DNA of 36,611 nt, taken from the NCBI GenBank assembly GCA_035624455.1, contig DASPRM010000134.1, positions 1 to 36,611 on the forward strand. The letters run 5' to 3'. Numbering within the stretch: position 1 is the first letter of the stretch; every line of letters starts with the position of its first letter. This DNA comes from Terriglobales bacterium (GTDB taxonomy: Bacteria > Acidobacteriota > Terriglobia > Terriglobales > Acidobacteriaceae). A program made the position numbers and the translations under genes. This document shows positions 1 through 8,589 of the stretch, piece after piece. The notes under the pieces were generated by a model. It saw only the letters and a program-made list of their open reading frames with translations. It ran no database searches and was not told where the DNA came from.

Positions 1-1
1 T

Positions 2-460
2 CATACCCAGTCTCTGTTCATCCTAGCCGTGCGTTTGTATTGGGGATGGCAGCTGGCGCAGAGCGGTTGGGGCAAGCTGGGCAACATAGACAGAGTAACG
101 GGTTACTTTGAGAGTCTGAATGTGCCGATGCCGCATATGACCGCGGTGATGGTCAGCTCGCTCGAGGTGGTTGGAGGAGTCTTGCTCTTCATGGGCCTCG
201 GCTCAAGGTTGATTGCCATTCCGCTCACCTTGAACATGCTCGCTGCATACTATTTCGGAGATCGGGAAGCGTTGTTTTCGATTCTCAAGGAGCCTGGCAA
301 GTTTTATGCCGCAGATCCCTACACATTCTTGTTCGCGTCGGCATTGGTTTTGGTCTTTGGGGCGGGAGTATTTTCTCTCGATTACCTTCTGTTCCGACGA
401 TCAGGGGCGAAGCTCGCGCAGCGTCAGATTGCGTCTGAAGCAGAATCGGCAATCGCATAA
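2..460 (+). CDS. DoxX family membrane protein, 5'-truncated by window edge
   Basis: The frame is open from the left edge to a TAA at 458-460. A GTG at 29 could serve as a start, but the reading continues upstream without a stop (HTQSLFILAVRLYWGWQ) and already looks like the first DoxX helix, so the gene most likely begins outside the window. About 150 residues are visible with four hydrophobic stretches: RLYWGWQLAQSGWGKL, the SSLEVVGGVLLFMGLGSRL segment, a helix around IPLTLNMLAAYYF, and TFLFASALVLVFGAGVFSL. DoxX proteins are small four-helix inner-membrane proteins; some belong to quinol oxidases or redox-stress complexes, but most have no assigned role. Nothing downstream indicates a partner. 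Family call is good, function unknown. Confidence 0.8.
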   Translation, partial: HTQSLFILAVRLYWGWQLAQSGWGKLGNIDRVTGYFESLNVPMPHMTAVMVSSLEVVGGVLLFMGLGSRLIAIPLTLNMLAAYYFGDREALFSILKEPGKFYAADPYTFLFASALVLVFGAGVFSLDYLLFRRSGAKLAQRQIASEAESAIA

Positions 461-962
461 AGGGCCACAAGGCCTCTGTCACGACAGCAAGACCGATCGT
501 TCACTGGGTTTCCATGTTTTGCTTACGGGCCCCGCAGCGTTTCGTCGCTTGCACGGATGGGTAACTAACTATGCTCAGGGAAAGCGGTTCCCGTTCTGCT
601 CTAACCGCGATGTTTCTTGTAATCGTTTTCATCAGCACGAAGCGGTAAAGCTGTCCTCGGGCTGCAATCCGTTTGCGATCCGTTTGTCCTCCTACCAGTG
701 CTTTTCATGTACTTCCATGCCATCCGTAGCTCTGCATGTCGTTGAATTTGCGTTTTCACGCGGATTCGATTCCTTCTGCGCGCGCCAATTTTTCAAGAAG
801 TTACCGAACACGCAATCCGCGCTGCGATGATTTCCCAGGTCTCGAAAAAGCGCGAGACCTGGGGCACCCGGCAGACTCTGCTCAGCGGTGCAACTGCCCC
901 ACTCAAGCCAACAGAGGACTTGAGTGAGTGTGCCACCCATCCAACTTTCAAAGTTCAACCAG
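461..962. other. Gene-poor intergenic stretch
   Basis: About 500 bases lie between the DoxX-like gene and the convergent secreted-protein gene. Reading frames here have no recognisable protein character and no convincing ribosome binding sites. The only clear structure is a perfect hairpin at 834-863. A short segment near 760-786 ends in a tRNA-like ttcgattcc...gcgcca string, but no tRNA fold could be built upstream of it. The stretch may hold decayed sequence. Confidence 0.5.
834..863. repeat. Perfect 11-bp inverted repeat (hairpin)
   Basis: CCCAGGTCTCG at 834-844 pairs perfectly with CGAGACCTGGG at 853-863 around the 8-base loop aaaaagcg. No T-run follows on either strand, so it is not a standard Rho-independent terminator. 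It lies in an otherwise empty region about 100 bp beyond the stop of the minus-strand gene ending at 963. It may be a REP-like intergenic element or an mRNA 3'-end hairpin for that gene. Confidence 0.7.
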
Positions 963-1688
963 TCAGAGTTTCTGGTAGTTGCTGTTTTGGACTGCGATCG
1001 TCAATTGTTTGCTGACACCGTTAATGGTCTCCCCGGACACGTGGTTCGGTCCGCCGGGGATAGCACTAAACTGAACCGACACGTTGACAGCATCACTCGG
1101 ATTGTCCAGGTAGGAGGCAATCGATATGCTCGCGAGGTCTTTCTTGGCGCCGTCTATCAGGAGGCTCATCTTGTCGCCGCTCTTAACGTAGTTGGAGATG
1201 ACCAGTGAGTATTCGCCGGAAGCACCCGGCGCTGGCCCAAGCGTGATGTTGCCCTGCTGACGTGCTTGCTCCAGCAGTTCCTTCTCAGGAGGAACGTACT
1301 GCTGGATCAGAGCCTTGATCTGGTCGGCGTACTCCTTGTACTCTTCCTTCTTCTTTTCAACCACGTGCTCCTTGAGGCGACCTTGCCGCCTTCCACCGCC
1401 ACTCTCGGAGGACGCTTGCGCTGGGGGATCAAGTGACGTTTTCTGCGGTTTGCCGTCGGGGCCCAGCCGAACCTGGAAGTGCTCCTGTTTTTTCTGCTCG
1501 CCTTTCAAGCTGATGGTGACTGTTTCTACCCAGGTATATTGCGCCAGGGCTTGCTTGTTCCTGGCGGACGCCTCCTTGATCTGAGCGACTTTCTGTTGCA
1601 ATTCCGGATTTTGGCCGGCGGCCAGAGCAGTAAAGCATCCGATCAGGAAAAGTACAAATGAGACGAAACTGATCCAACTCTTTCGCAT
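963..1688 (-). CDS. Secreted protein of unknown function
   Basis: This 241-residue protein starts at ATG 1688 with an AAAGGGAA ribosome site just upstream. Residues 1-25 (MRKSWISF, then VLFLIGCFTALAAGQ) form a signal peptide with likely cleavage after ALAAG or LAA, so the product is exported. The mature part is charged and contains a low-complexity Ser/Gly/Arg-Lys section around residues 90-120 (SSESGGGRRQGRLKEH), then a mixed alpha/beta C-terminal half that looks globular. No catalytic motif or named domain was recognised. It follows the DUF4136 gene by 43 bp on the same strand and is probably co-transcribed. Secretion is well supported; function is unknown. Confidence 0.75.
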   Translation of the reverse strand: MRKSWISFVSFVLFLIGCFTALAAGQNPELQQKVAQIKEASARNKQALAQYTWVETVTISLKGEQKKQEHFQVRLGPDGKPQKTSLDPPAQASSESGGGRRQGRLKEHVVEKKKEEYKEYADQIKALIQQYVPPEKELLEQARQQGNITLGPAPGASGEYSLVISNYVKSGDKMSLLIDGAKKDLASISIASYLDNPSDAVNVSVQFSAIPGGPNHVSGETINGVSKQLTIAVQNSNYQKL

Positions 1689-1731
1689 GGCGATTCCCTT
1701 TCGCGAGTCGCGCTGAATCCAGGTGTCTATT

Positions 1732-2259
1732 TTATTTGGGTGGGTAATTCTTCAACAACTTCTCCATCGCCTTGTTCAGATTCTTCTGGTTCTTCTCTTG
1801 GCTACTCTTAGGATCGATGGTCTTGGTAGCGTTTCCCTGCCAAACCAGCTGCTTCGTCGCCGGGTCATACATATCCAGAACCAGAGTCCCGACGTTGATG
1901 GTGGAGCTGGTAGCAGACGCCATCCCACCCCAGCGGAGGCCGCCACCCATGCCGTATCCGTTCCACTGCTTCTCCTGATCGACAGCGACTTGATAGGCGA
2001 GATAAAGATCAGCCTTATCGCCATCGGTCTTGGTCATACCCTTGGACGCCAGTTGCGAGTCAACCGCCTGCTTGATCTGGGCGTCCACGATCTGATTAGG
2101 ATGCGCTCCGCCTTCGATATTGACCCACTTGTAGTTGTGGTATTTCGAGAAGTCCGTTCCAGGCATGTAGTTGGTACGCACATCTTGCGCTTGTGACGCC
2201 ATGCACGCGAGGAGGGCGACTACGAGCAGAGTTAGTGTGATTCGACATCCTTGCCGCAT
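1732..2259 (-). CDS. DUF4136 family exported protein, probable lipoprotein
   Basis: 175 residues from ATG 2259. This start is preferred over longer frames because an AAGGAG site lies about 8 nt upstream and a signal peptide begins at MRQGCRITLTLLVVALLAC. LLAC at residues 16-19 fits a lipobox, making Cys19 a candidate lipidated residue; cleavage by signal peptidase I after SQA is an alternative. The mature sequence has DUF4136 features: the early FSKYHNYKWV segment, the DLYLAYQVAV strand, a Gly-rich tract (YGMGGGLRWGG), and the closing LVLDMYDPATKQLVWQGNATKTI segment before a helical tail. Family members are envelope-associated proteins of unknown function. It heads a likely two-gene unit with the secreted protein at 963-1688. 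Confidence 0.82.
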   Translation of the reverse strand: MRQGCRITLTLLVVALLACMASQAQDVRTNYMPGTDFSKYHNYKWVNIEGGAHPNQIVDAQIKQAVDSQLASKGMTKTDGDKADLYLAYQVAVDQEKQWNGYGMGGGLRWGGMASATSSTINVGTLVLDMYDPATKQLVWQGNATKTIDPKSSQEKNQKNLNKAMEKLLKNYPPK

Positions 2260-2733
2260 TGCAATGCTCCTTCTTGCTATTGGAAGTATGGCGGAACGGT
2301 AACGTCCGATGGTTTTCAAGGAGGCTTCTAAGAGCACGATGAGCTGCCTATCCTCCCCGACGTGACATGCTTCCACCGTCACAGCATCTAAACAGCGCAG
2401 GAAAAGTATCAAGAAATGACGTATCGTTAGAACTGGCAGAACTGACAGTTCTCCTCTCCAACCCAGTCTGAATAGTGTTTCAGCTTCCAGTCATTCAGCA
2501 CGACCGCGCCGAGTGTTTGCTGAATTGTGCGATACTTTGCTAGCCCGCGGTGATCATTACATGCATCGGGCAAATCTCATCTCTTGTTGTCAGGCCCAAG
2601 ACCGGCTCGGCGATGTCTACGCAAAGCCGGGCGAGCGGGCACCCAAAGCCATTCTGAAGGTGGTGAATTCCGGAGAGTTCTCGAGCGACCGCACTATTTC
2701 TGCATATGCTGCGGATATATGGAAGGCGGAGCC
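2260..2733. other. Divergent promoter region between DUF4136 gene and pgm
   Basis: These 474 bases separate two divergent genes. No convincing coding frame was found. The notable element is a 15-bp palindrome at 2438-2452 preceded by one extra direct copy of its half-site. Both ribosome binding sites sit at the ends (around 2268 for the minus strand and 2722-2730 for pgm). No clear sigma-70 boxes were assigned. Confidence 0.5.
2438..2452. promoter_or_regulatory. Candidate operator palindrome (7-1-7) with extra half-site
   Basis: AGAACTG-a-CAGTTCT is a perfect 7-1-7 palindrome, and another AGAACTG copy lies at 2429-2435 in direct orientation. Three half-sites within 24 bp in a divergent promoter region is a pattern expected of a dimeric repressor or activator. 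The regulator is unknown and no gene beside it is a regulator. Chance occurrence cannot be excluded. Confidence 0.4.
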
Positions 2734-4422
2734 ATGCCCGATACCCTGAAAACAAAGCCAGCAGCAAGCGCACCCGGCATCCCGGCAATTTCGGCCCTGG
2801 CCGGCAAGCCGGCTCCGAAAGAGATGCTGATTGACGTCGGGCAGCTCGAAAAAGAGTACTTTGAGCGTCAGCCCGACCTGAGCGATCCGAATCAACTGGT
2901 GAGCTTCGGCACCAGCGGACATCGCGGGTCCCCGTTGCAGGGTACTTTCACCGAAGCCCACATCCTGGCGATCACGCAGGCGATTTGCGACTACCGTCGC
3001 ACGCAGAGGACCGACGGCCCACTGTACATGGGGAAGGATACACACGCACTGTCCGCCCCCGCGCAGCGCACAGCGCTTGAAGTTCTCGCCGCGAACAACC
3101 TGGACACGGTCATCCAGCAAGGAGATGGTGTAACTCCGACTCCCGTCATCTCGCGGGCTATTCTGGTTTACAACCGAAATCGCAAACAACATCTTGCCGA
3201 CGGCATTGTCATCACGCCCTCGCACAATCCTCCGGAAGATGGCGGCTTCAAATACAACCCGCCCAACGGCGGCCCGGCTGATAGCGACGTGACACGCTGG
3301 GTTCAGGACCGCGCCAATGAACTGTTGCGGACACGAAATACAGAAGTGAAGCGCGTTCCTTTTGACCAGGCGATCCGCGCTGCGACAATACACCAGGAAG
3401 ATTTTGTTCTGCCTTATGTTCGCGATCTCAGAAATGTCGTGGACATCGATGCCATTCGCGGCGCCCACCTCAAACTTGGCGTCGATCCTCTTGGCGGAGC
3501 TGCCCGTCCGTATTGGGAGCCGATCAATTCGATTTATGGATTGGATATCACCGTCGTCAATCCAACCCTTGACCCGACCTTCTCGTTCATGACAGTGGAT
3601 CACGACGGCAAAATCCGCATGGACTGCTCCAGTCCGTACGCGATGGCAAGGCTCGTGAGACTGAAAGACCAGTACCAGGTGGCTTTTGCCAACGATCCTG
3701 ACTCGGACCGCCACGGAATTGTCACTCCTGTTGGCGGGTTGATGAACCCGAACCATTACCTCGCGGTGGCCATCCAGTACTTGCTCACACACCGCCCACA
3801 GTGGCATCCGGACGTCGCGGTTGGAAAAACGCTTGTCAGCAGCAGCATGATTGACAGAGTCGTCCAGAAGCTCGGCCGTCAGCTGCGCGAGGTGCCAGTA
3901 GGGTTCAAGTGGTTCGTATCCGGACTAGTGGACGGCTCCTTTTGTTTCGGCGGAGAGGAGAGCGCGGGCGCAAGTTTCCTTCGGCTTGACGGCACCGTGT
4001 GGACGACCGATAAGGATGGCCCAATCATGGACCTGCTGGCAGCCGAAATCACCGCCCGCACCGGAAAGGATCCCGCTGAGCACTACCGGGAACTGACCGC
4101 AGAATTTGGGACGCCGTTCTACACGCGCATCGACGCGCCAGCCACGCCTGAACAGAAGGCAAAATTGCAGAAGCTCTCGCCCGAAGCGGTCAAGGAATCG
4201 GAACTGGCAGGCGAGTCCATCATTGTCAAGTTGACTCGGGCGCCGGGAAATCAAGCTCCCATCGGTGGTCTGAAAGTTGTGGCCAAGAGCGGCTGGTTTG
4301 CCGCCCGGCCCTCCGGCACAGAGAACATCTACAAGATCTACGCGGAGAGCTTTAAGAGCGAGTCGCATTTGAGTGCTCTTGTGAGCGAAGCTCAGGAAAT
4401 GGTGAATGCGGCGCTGGATTGA
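2734..4422 (+). CDS. pgm: Phosphoglucomutase (alpha-D-glucose phosphate-specific)
   Basis: 562 residues, close to the 546 of E. coli Pgm. It interconverts glucose-1-phosphate and glucose-6-phosphate in the cytosol, linking glycogen and sugar-nucleotide metabolism to the pentose-phosphate genes further right. The start ATG 2734 follows GGAAGGCGGA; upstream residues in the frame have no family similarity. Family motifs are in order: SFGTSGHRG (58-65), the phosphoserine loop [11 protein letters not shown] with Ser163, the metal loop DPDSDRHG (321-328), the sugar-binding loop [11 protein letters not shown] (about 405-415) and the phosphate-binding [12 protein letters not shown] near the C-terminus. 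The first 30 residues are Ala/Pro-rich and look like a disordered extension. All catalytic elements are intact. Confidence 0.96.
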   Translation: MPDTLKTKPAASAPGIPAISALAGKPAPKEMLIDVGQLEKEYFERQPDLSDPNQLVSFGTSGHRGSPLQGTFTEAHILAITQAICDYRRTQRTDGPLYMGKDTHALSAPAQRTALEVLAANNLDTVIQQGDGVTPTPVISRAILVYNRNRKQHLADGIVITPSHNPPEDGGFKYNPPNGGPADSDVTRWVQDRANELLRTRNTEVKRVPFDQAIRAATIHQEDFVLPYVRDLRNVVDIDAIRGAHLKLGVDPLGGAARPYWEPINSIYGLDITVVNPTLDPTFSFMTVDHDGKIRMDCSSPYAMARLVRLKDQYQVAFANDPDSDRHGIVTPVGGLMNPNHYLAVAIQYLLTHRPQWHPDVAVGKTLVSSSMIDRVVQKLGRQLREVPVGFKWFVSGLVDGSFCFGGEESAGASFLRLDGTVWTTDKDGPIMDLLAAEITARTGKDPAEHYRELTAEFGTPFYTRIDAPATPEQKAKLQKLSPEAVKESELAGESIIVKLTRAPGNQAPIGGLKVVAKSGWFAARPSGTENIYKIYAESFKSESHLSALVSEAQEMVNAALD

Positions 4423-4525
4423 GCAGGCCATGCTCCAGGCAGTATCGGTTCTGCGGCCGCAATGCGCCGTTGTGGGGTTTCTGAAGTAAGTCGTCCTATT
4501 ACTCAGCAACCGGGGTCGAGGCTGG

Positions 4526-5023
4526 TCATATTCTCGCTTGGGTTGACGACTGGTCGTCGGCCTCGATCAGCCGAGTGGCAATAGCGAACAGCGCGCTCAC
4601 AGAGATGCCACACATCAGCACGCCGGTAATACTCTCTACCGCGCCTAGCGCGCGCCAGATCCGCGGGAGAACAACGTCCCCGTAGCCGACGGTCGAATAG
4701 CTGCTGGCTGAAAAGTAAAAGGAGGACTCCCAGGATGGAAGACAACGCCAGCGGTAGAAGGCAGCCCACAGCACAATCTGCAGGATGTGCAAAATAACTA
4801 TCGCAGTTGTAAACCGAATCATCAGCAGGCTAGCGCGCCACGGACCCAGGCCGTTGAGGCCTCGCGCAATAGAGGCTCGCGCCCAGTGAATAAGCACCCC
4901 CATACCCGCGCACTGCAATAACAACGTCGCAGTCACGAGAATCACTGCAGCAATGGCTTGGAAGCCAAAGGTCATCGACTCCGTCATCGGTTTCACGCCA
5001 GAGTGCGAGCTCCCTCTCCCCAT
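4526..5023 (-). CDS. Pore-loop (potassium-type) ion channel protein
   Basis: About 165 residues. Hydrophobic helices occur at FGFQAIAAVILVTATLLLQ, at LLMIRFTTAIVILHILQIVL and at VESITGVLMCGISVSALFAI. Between the second and third is a classic pore helix plus selectivity filter, SASSYSTVGYGD. TVGYGD is the potassium-selective signature, so the protein belongs to the Ion_trans_2 superfamily and would act as a tetramer in the inner membrane. No RCK/TrkA-N gating domain follows; the C-tail is only about 20 residues. Start choice is uncertain: ATG 5023 has an AGGAAAGAG stretch upstream, while ATG 4987 (MTESMTFG) gives a tighter N-terminus. It converges on pgm. Confidence 0.85.
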   Translation of the reverse strand: MGRGSSHSGVKPMTESMTFGFQAIAAVILVTATLLLQCAGMGVLIHWARASIARGLNGLGPWRASLLMIRFTTAIVILHILQIVLWAAFYRWRCLPSWESSFYFSASSYSTVGYGDVVLPRIWRALGAVESITGVLMCGISVSALFAIATRLIEADDQSSTQARI

Positions 5024-5461
5024 GCAACCGTCTCTTTCCTGGTTGCGTGCAGACTCCAATTCTGACAAGCAACTCAAGTTCCAAGCAAGAATTGCGCTGA
5101 GCCGTTCTCGTGCTCAAGCCGCACTGGCACCAGAGAGACTCTGACCGAGCCATTGGGCTTGGGGCATTTCGGGGTTCGGCCCTGAGCGGCTCGCAGCTGT
5201 TTCTCGATCGATGATGCCGTACATCACTTTCCAGAAGTGCCCCCCTGACGGCGCGGTGACAACAATCTGGCAAGTGACGGGCTCAAGTCGAAGGGGCTCT
5301 ACCGCAGGGGGCGGCTTCTAACCTTTTGTCCCAGTACGATCTACAGGGGTCGTGGGCGTACTGACACTGACTGGAACCCTGGATGCATAAGGCAATTGGA
5401 CGGTTTCCGCGAATGGCAAGCCTGTTGGGGGCCTCAGGAACCCATGCATCCAGAGGGATGA
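5024..5461. other. Divergent intergenic region, no gene seen
   Basis: About 440 bases lie between the minus-strand channel gene and the plus-strand secreted-protein gene. Frames through it have skewed compositions and no recognisable family. No inverted repeat of note or clear promoter was identified. It presumably holds the two divergent promoters. Confidence 0.5.
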
Positions 5462-6016
5462 ATGGAAAGAAGACTGACAATAATGCTCCTTGTTCCAGCG
5501 ATTGTTGCTTTGATGCTTGCGTCAGGCCCCCGGTCTCTCGCCCAGGAGTCGGCCTCGCAACCGGGCAGGAGGTTGCGACCGCCCAGCCGCTCCGCGATCT
5601 ATAACGACACTGCATCGGCTCCTGGTCCAGACCTTCAATTGTTGGAAAGAGACCTGAGCTCACAAAAAAAGCAGATTGTTGCGGCAAACATGAATCTCAC
5701 GGATACCGAGGCAGAGAAATTCTGGCCGGTGTACGACCGCTATGCTGCGGATTTGGCAAAGATCTACGAGGCCAAATTAACTGTTGTTGATGAGTATTTT
5801 CAGAACTACCAGACGATGAACGACGATCAGGCCGAAACTTATCTTCGCCGCCGCGCCGCGGTGGAACAACAAGTCATGCAGCTGAGGTTGAAATATCTCC
5901 CGGAATTTCGAAAAGTGCTGTCCAGCCGGGAAGCCCTCTTGTTTTTTCAGATCGACTGGCGGCTTGATCTGATGATCAACCTGCAACTCACACCAGCGCC
6001 CCTGATAGATCCATAG
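5462..6016 (+). CDS. Secreted helical protein, Spy/CpxP-like in outline
   Basis: 184 residues from ATG 5462, with CAGAGGGA just upstream. Residues 1-28 (MERRLTIMLLVPAIVALMLA, then Ala-Gln after SL) are a signal peptide. The mature part is almost entirely predicted amphipathic helix: DLQLLERDLSSQKKQIVAAN, then NLTDTEAEKFWPVYDRYAADL, a long central helix with an RRRAAVEQQVMQL segment, and a closing FFQIDWRLDLMINLQL. The L(T)xxEAxKFWPVY pattern and short length resemble periplasmic LTxxQ-type proteins (Spy, CpxP, metal-stress sensors), but this is an outline match only. It lies 84 bp before the mini-protein/nitric oxide reductase unit and might be co-expressed with it. Confidence 0.72.
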   Translation: MERRLTIMLLVPAIVALMLASGPRSLAQESASQPGRRLRPPSRSAIYNDTASAPGPDLQLLERDLSSQKKQIVAANMNLTDTEAEKFWPVYDRYAADLAKIYEAKLTVVDEYFQNYQTMNDDQAETYLRRRAAVEQQVMQLRLKYLPEFRKVLSSREALLFFQIDWRLDLMINLQLTPAPLIDP

Positions 6017-6100
6017 CCTCCTCCACCAGCAGGGTGCAGCGCTGGTGTTCGGCTGGTTTGGTTCGCAGGAAAACACTCGATAGCAGACACAGGAATGGTT

Positions 6101-6265
6101 ATGCAGACTTTGATCGCTATGTTCAATTTAATTTTTGGTTGCCATCACCGCCGGCTAAGTCGCGTCTTCACCATCGACCGACGAACTTACCGCGTGTGTT
6201 GCAACTGTGGACGGAAGTTCGCTTATTGCCTGGAAAAGATGGCCTTGCAGCGCAGTTTCGTGTAG
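6101..6265 (+). CDS. Cys-rich mini-protein (CxxCG), 54 residues, directly upstream of nitric oxide reductase
   Basis: This short frame starts at ATG 6101, 6-9 nt after CAGGAATGG, and ends with TAG at 6263-6265. It contains a short hydrophobic N-terminus (MQTLIAMFNLIFGC), then CHHRRLSRVFTIDRRTYRVC and CNCGRKFAYCLEKM. Cysteines are at 14, 33, 34, 36 and 43, and the RVCCNCGRKF piece is a CxxCG knuckle. The pattern C-x-HRRLSR-FTI-RTYRVC-CG-F resembles small proteins of unknown function common in Acidobacteriota. Its stop codon is embedded in the TAGGAG that forms the ribosome site of the next gene, suggesting translational coupling. It could bind zinc or iron; function unknown. Confidence 0.75.
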   Translation: MQTLIAMFNLIFGCHHRRLSRVFTIDRRTYRVCCNCGRKFAYCLEKMALQRSFV

Positions 6266-6273
6266 GAGCGACA

Positions 6274-8589
6274 ATGGACATACATGAAAAGCGTCCACTG
6301 CTGATCTCTCGTGGTTGGATTCAGGCGGCAGTGATTGTCCTGATTTTCGGCTTCTTCATCATGGGTGTGCTCACTTACTACACCTACAACGATGAACCAC
6401 CCATACCGAATGCCGTGAAGGACACGAATGGAGCAACCCTCTTCACTCGTGCCGACATCATGGGAGGCCAGCAGATCTTTTTGAGCAACGGCCTGATGGA
6501 GTACGGCTCCATTTTTGGCCATGGTGCGTATCTGGGTCCGGATTTCACCACGGAATATCTACATCGCGCCGCGCTATCCAGCATCAACTTCTACGGCGGA
6601 GCAGATTCCGATAGGGCACGCAGCCGCACCATAGAAGACTTCAAGACGAATCGGTATGACAGTACCACGGGCACTCTGGTTTATACGGATGCGCAAGCTC
6701 ATGCCTTCAACGAGTGCCGAGATTACTATTCATCTTTCTTCGGAGAGCCGACCACAAAGCACGGTTTGAGGCCGAAGGCCATTCAAGATCCGGAAGACAT
6801 TCGCAAACTGACTGCATTCTTCAGTTGGTCTGCGTGGGCGGCCTCCACCGCCCGCCCCGGCCATCCTTATTCTTATACCAATAACTGGCCTCCGGAGCCG
6901 CTGGTGGACAATCATGCTACCGCCGACTCCATTGTGTGGAGCGTGCTTTCACTGATTGCGCTTCTGGGCGGAACAGGTTTGCTGCTTGCAGTGTTTGGCC
7001 GCTGGAATCTGTTGGGATGGCATGGACGCGAGCAGCAGACGATGTCATTTCGCGCTCCCGACGAGGTGTTGCTCACTCCCGCTCAAAAGGCGTGTGCCTG
7101 GTTTTTTTTCATTATGGCCGCATTGTTCGTGGTTCAGACCCTGCTGGGGGGAGCTACGGAGCACTACCGGGCTGACCTGCAGACTTTCTTCGGAATTGAC
7201 CTCGGACGGCTGCTTCCTTTCAATGTTGTTCGGACGTGGCACTTGCAACTGTCGCTCTTCTGGATTGTCACTTCCTACCTTGCCGCGGGAATTTTCCTGA
7301 CTCCGATGATTGCGGGCCGCGAGCCTCGTGGACAAAAGCTGCTGGCGTACGGATTACTTGGCGCTCTGGTGATTGTTGTAGTCGGAAGTCTGCTAGGAGA
7401 ATTTGCCGGAATCCAGGGTTTCATTCGTAATCCATGGTTCGGCCATCAAGGATTCGAGTATCTCGATCTTGGGCGTGTCTGGCAGGTATTACTGACCGTC
7501 GGCTTACTGTTTTGGGTTGTGATCCTCTATCGCGGTCTGCGCAACCGGCTTTCTCTCGAGCATGGAGGGAATCTGCCGTGGGTGTTTTTCTTTTCAGCGC
7601 TCTCGATCCCCGCCTTTTACGCTGTTGGTTTGCTTGCCCACCCCGGCGGACATTTCACCACGACAGACTTCTGGCGTTTTTGGGTCGTGCATCTGTGGGT
7701 CGAGGACTTCCTGGAGCTGTTCACAACCATTCTTGTTGCCTACATCTTCGTGCTGCTGGGCGTAGTTCATGAGCGTGTCGCTTTGCGCATGATCTATCTG
7801 GACATCATTCTGTATTCTGCAGGCGGGATCGTCGGCACAATGCATCATGTGTACTTTTCCGGCGAGCCTGCTCTGCACATGGCGCTGGGAGCTTTCTTCT
7901 CGGCGGCGGAGGTCATTCCTCTCACCTTCCTTACGCTCGAGGCCTGGAGCTTCCTGCAATTGGGGACCGTGCAAGGTGTGAAGTCCAAAACAGCATTTCC
8001 GCATTACTGGGCCGTGATGTTCCTCGCTGCTGTCGGTTTCTGGAACTTTCTTGGCGCCGGAGTATTCGGCTTCCTCATCAATCTACCGATAGTGTCCTAC
8101 TACGAAATCGGGACTGCCCTAACGGCAAATCACGGTCATGCGGCGATGATGGGGGTTTACGGAATGCTTTCGATAGGTCTTGCGGTCTTCTGTTTGCGTT
8201 ACATCACCCCGCAAAAATATTGGTCTGACAAGGCAGCGCAGATCAGCTTCTGGTCCCTCAACCTTGGGCTGGCATGGATGGTCTTTGCGACACTATTTCC
8301 ACTAGGCATCCTGCAGCTCTATCACGCCATCAGCGTGAGCTATTATGACGCGCGGACGCTGAACTACATTGGCAGTCATGCCAACTCGATACTGGAGTGG
8401 CTGCGCATGCCCGGTGACATCGTTTTCATAGTGGGAGGAGCACTGCCGATACTTTATTTGTCTTACCTGGGAGTTCGCCACATGCGCGCCGGCACTACGA
8501 GCGAAGAACCCAGAGACCTCCTCTTCACCGACGTCGTTGTCCCGGTACAGGCTGTTCGAGAGCAGGTTTTCAAGGAGCGGGAGCGCTAA
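6274..8589 (+). CDS. norZ: Quinol-dependent nitric oxide reductase (qNOR)
   Basis: 771 residues from ATG 6274 (TAGGAGCGACA upstream). The enzyme reduces 2 NO to N2O at a heme b3/non-heme iron site in the inner membrane, taking electrons from quinol. Residues 14-37 form an N-terminal helix followed by a soluble NorC-like domain (to about 215) that has no CxxCH, as expected of the quinol type. A 12-helix NorB-like core follows. Visible ligands are His323 in TWHLQLSLFW, HLWVEDFLEL with His473, Glu477 and Glu481, GTMHHVYFSG with His524/His525, Glu546 in FFSAAEVIPL, and a late NHGHAAMMG helix. The glutamates expected around FeB are all present, arguing against an NO dismutase. It probably detoxifies NO, since no other denitrification gene is visible. 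No NsrR- or NorR-type regulator is adjacent. Confidence 0.95.
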   Translation: MDIHEKRPLLISRGWIQAAVIVLIFGFFIMGVLTYYTYNDEPPIPNAVKDTNGATLFTRADIMGGQQIFLSNGLMEYGSIFGHGAYLGPDFTTEYLHRAALSSINFYGGADSDRARSRTIEDFKTNRYDSTTGTLVYTDAQAHAFNECRDYYSSFFGEPTTKHGLRPKAIQDPEDIRKLTAFFSWSAWAASTARPGHPYSYTNNWPPEPLVDNHATADSIVWSVLSLIALLGGTGLLLAVFGRWNLLGWHGREQQTMSFRAPDEVLLTPAQKACAWFFFIMAALFVVQTLLGGATEHYRADLQTFFGIDLGRLLPFNVVRTWHLQLSLFWIVTSYLAAGIFLTPMIAGREPRGQKLLAYGLLGALVIVVVGSLLGEFAGIQGFIRNPWFGHQGFEYLDLGRVWQVLLTVGLLFWVVILYRGLRNRLSLEHGGNLPWVFFFSALSIPAFYAVGLLAHPGGHFTTTDFWRFWVVHLWVEDFLELFTTILVAYIFVLLGVVHERVALRMIYLDIILYSAGGIVGTMHHVYFSGEPALHMALGAFFSAAEVIPLTFLTLEAWSFLQLGTVQGVKSKTAFPHYWAVMFLAAVGFWNFLGAGVFGFLINLPIVSYYEIGTALTANHGHAAMMGVYGMLSIGLAVFCLRYITPQKYWSDKAAQISFWSLNLGLAWMVFATLFPLGILQLYHAISVSYYDARTLNYIGSHANSILEWLRMPGDIVFIVGGALPILYLSYLGVRHMRAGTTSEEPRDLLFTDVVVPVQAVREQVFKERER

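Noticed and set aside
461-486. Terminator after the DoxX-like gene (ggcc acaa ggcc)
   Set aside because: Only four paired bases and no T-run.
757-786. tRNA-like 3' end (ttcgattcc followed by gcgcgcca)
   Set aside because: The T-arm bases do not pair, and no D-arm, anticodon arm or matching 5' acceptor strand could be found in the preceding 90 bases. At most a decayed fragment.
692-958. 88-residue minus-strand frame
   Set aside because: Composition is unlike real proteins of the window, it contains the hairpin and the tRNA-like string, and it has no ribosome site.
2617-3807. 396-residue minus-strand frame opposite pgm
   Set aside because: Shadow of pgm, which has intact catalytic motifs.
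6274-8589. Nitric oxide dismutase instead of reductase
   Set aside because: The glutamates expected of true NO reductases (Glu477, Glu481, Glu546) are all present.
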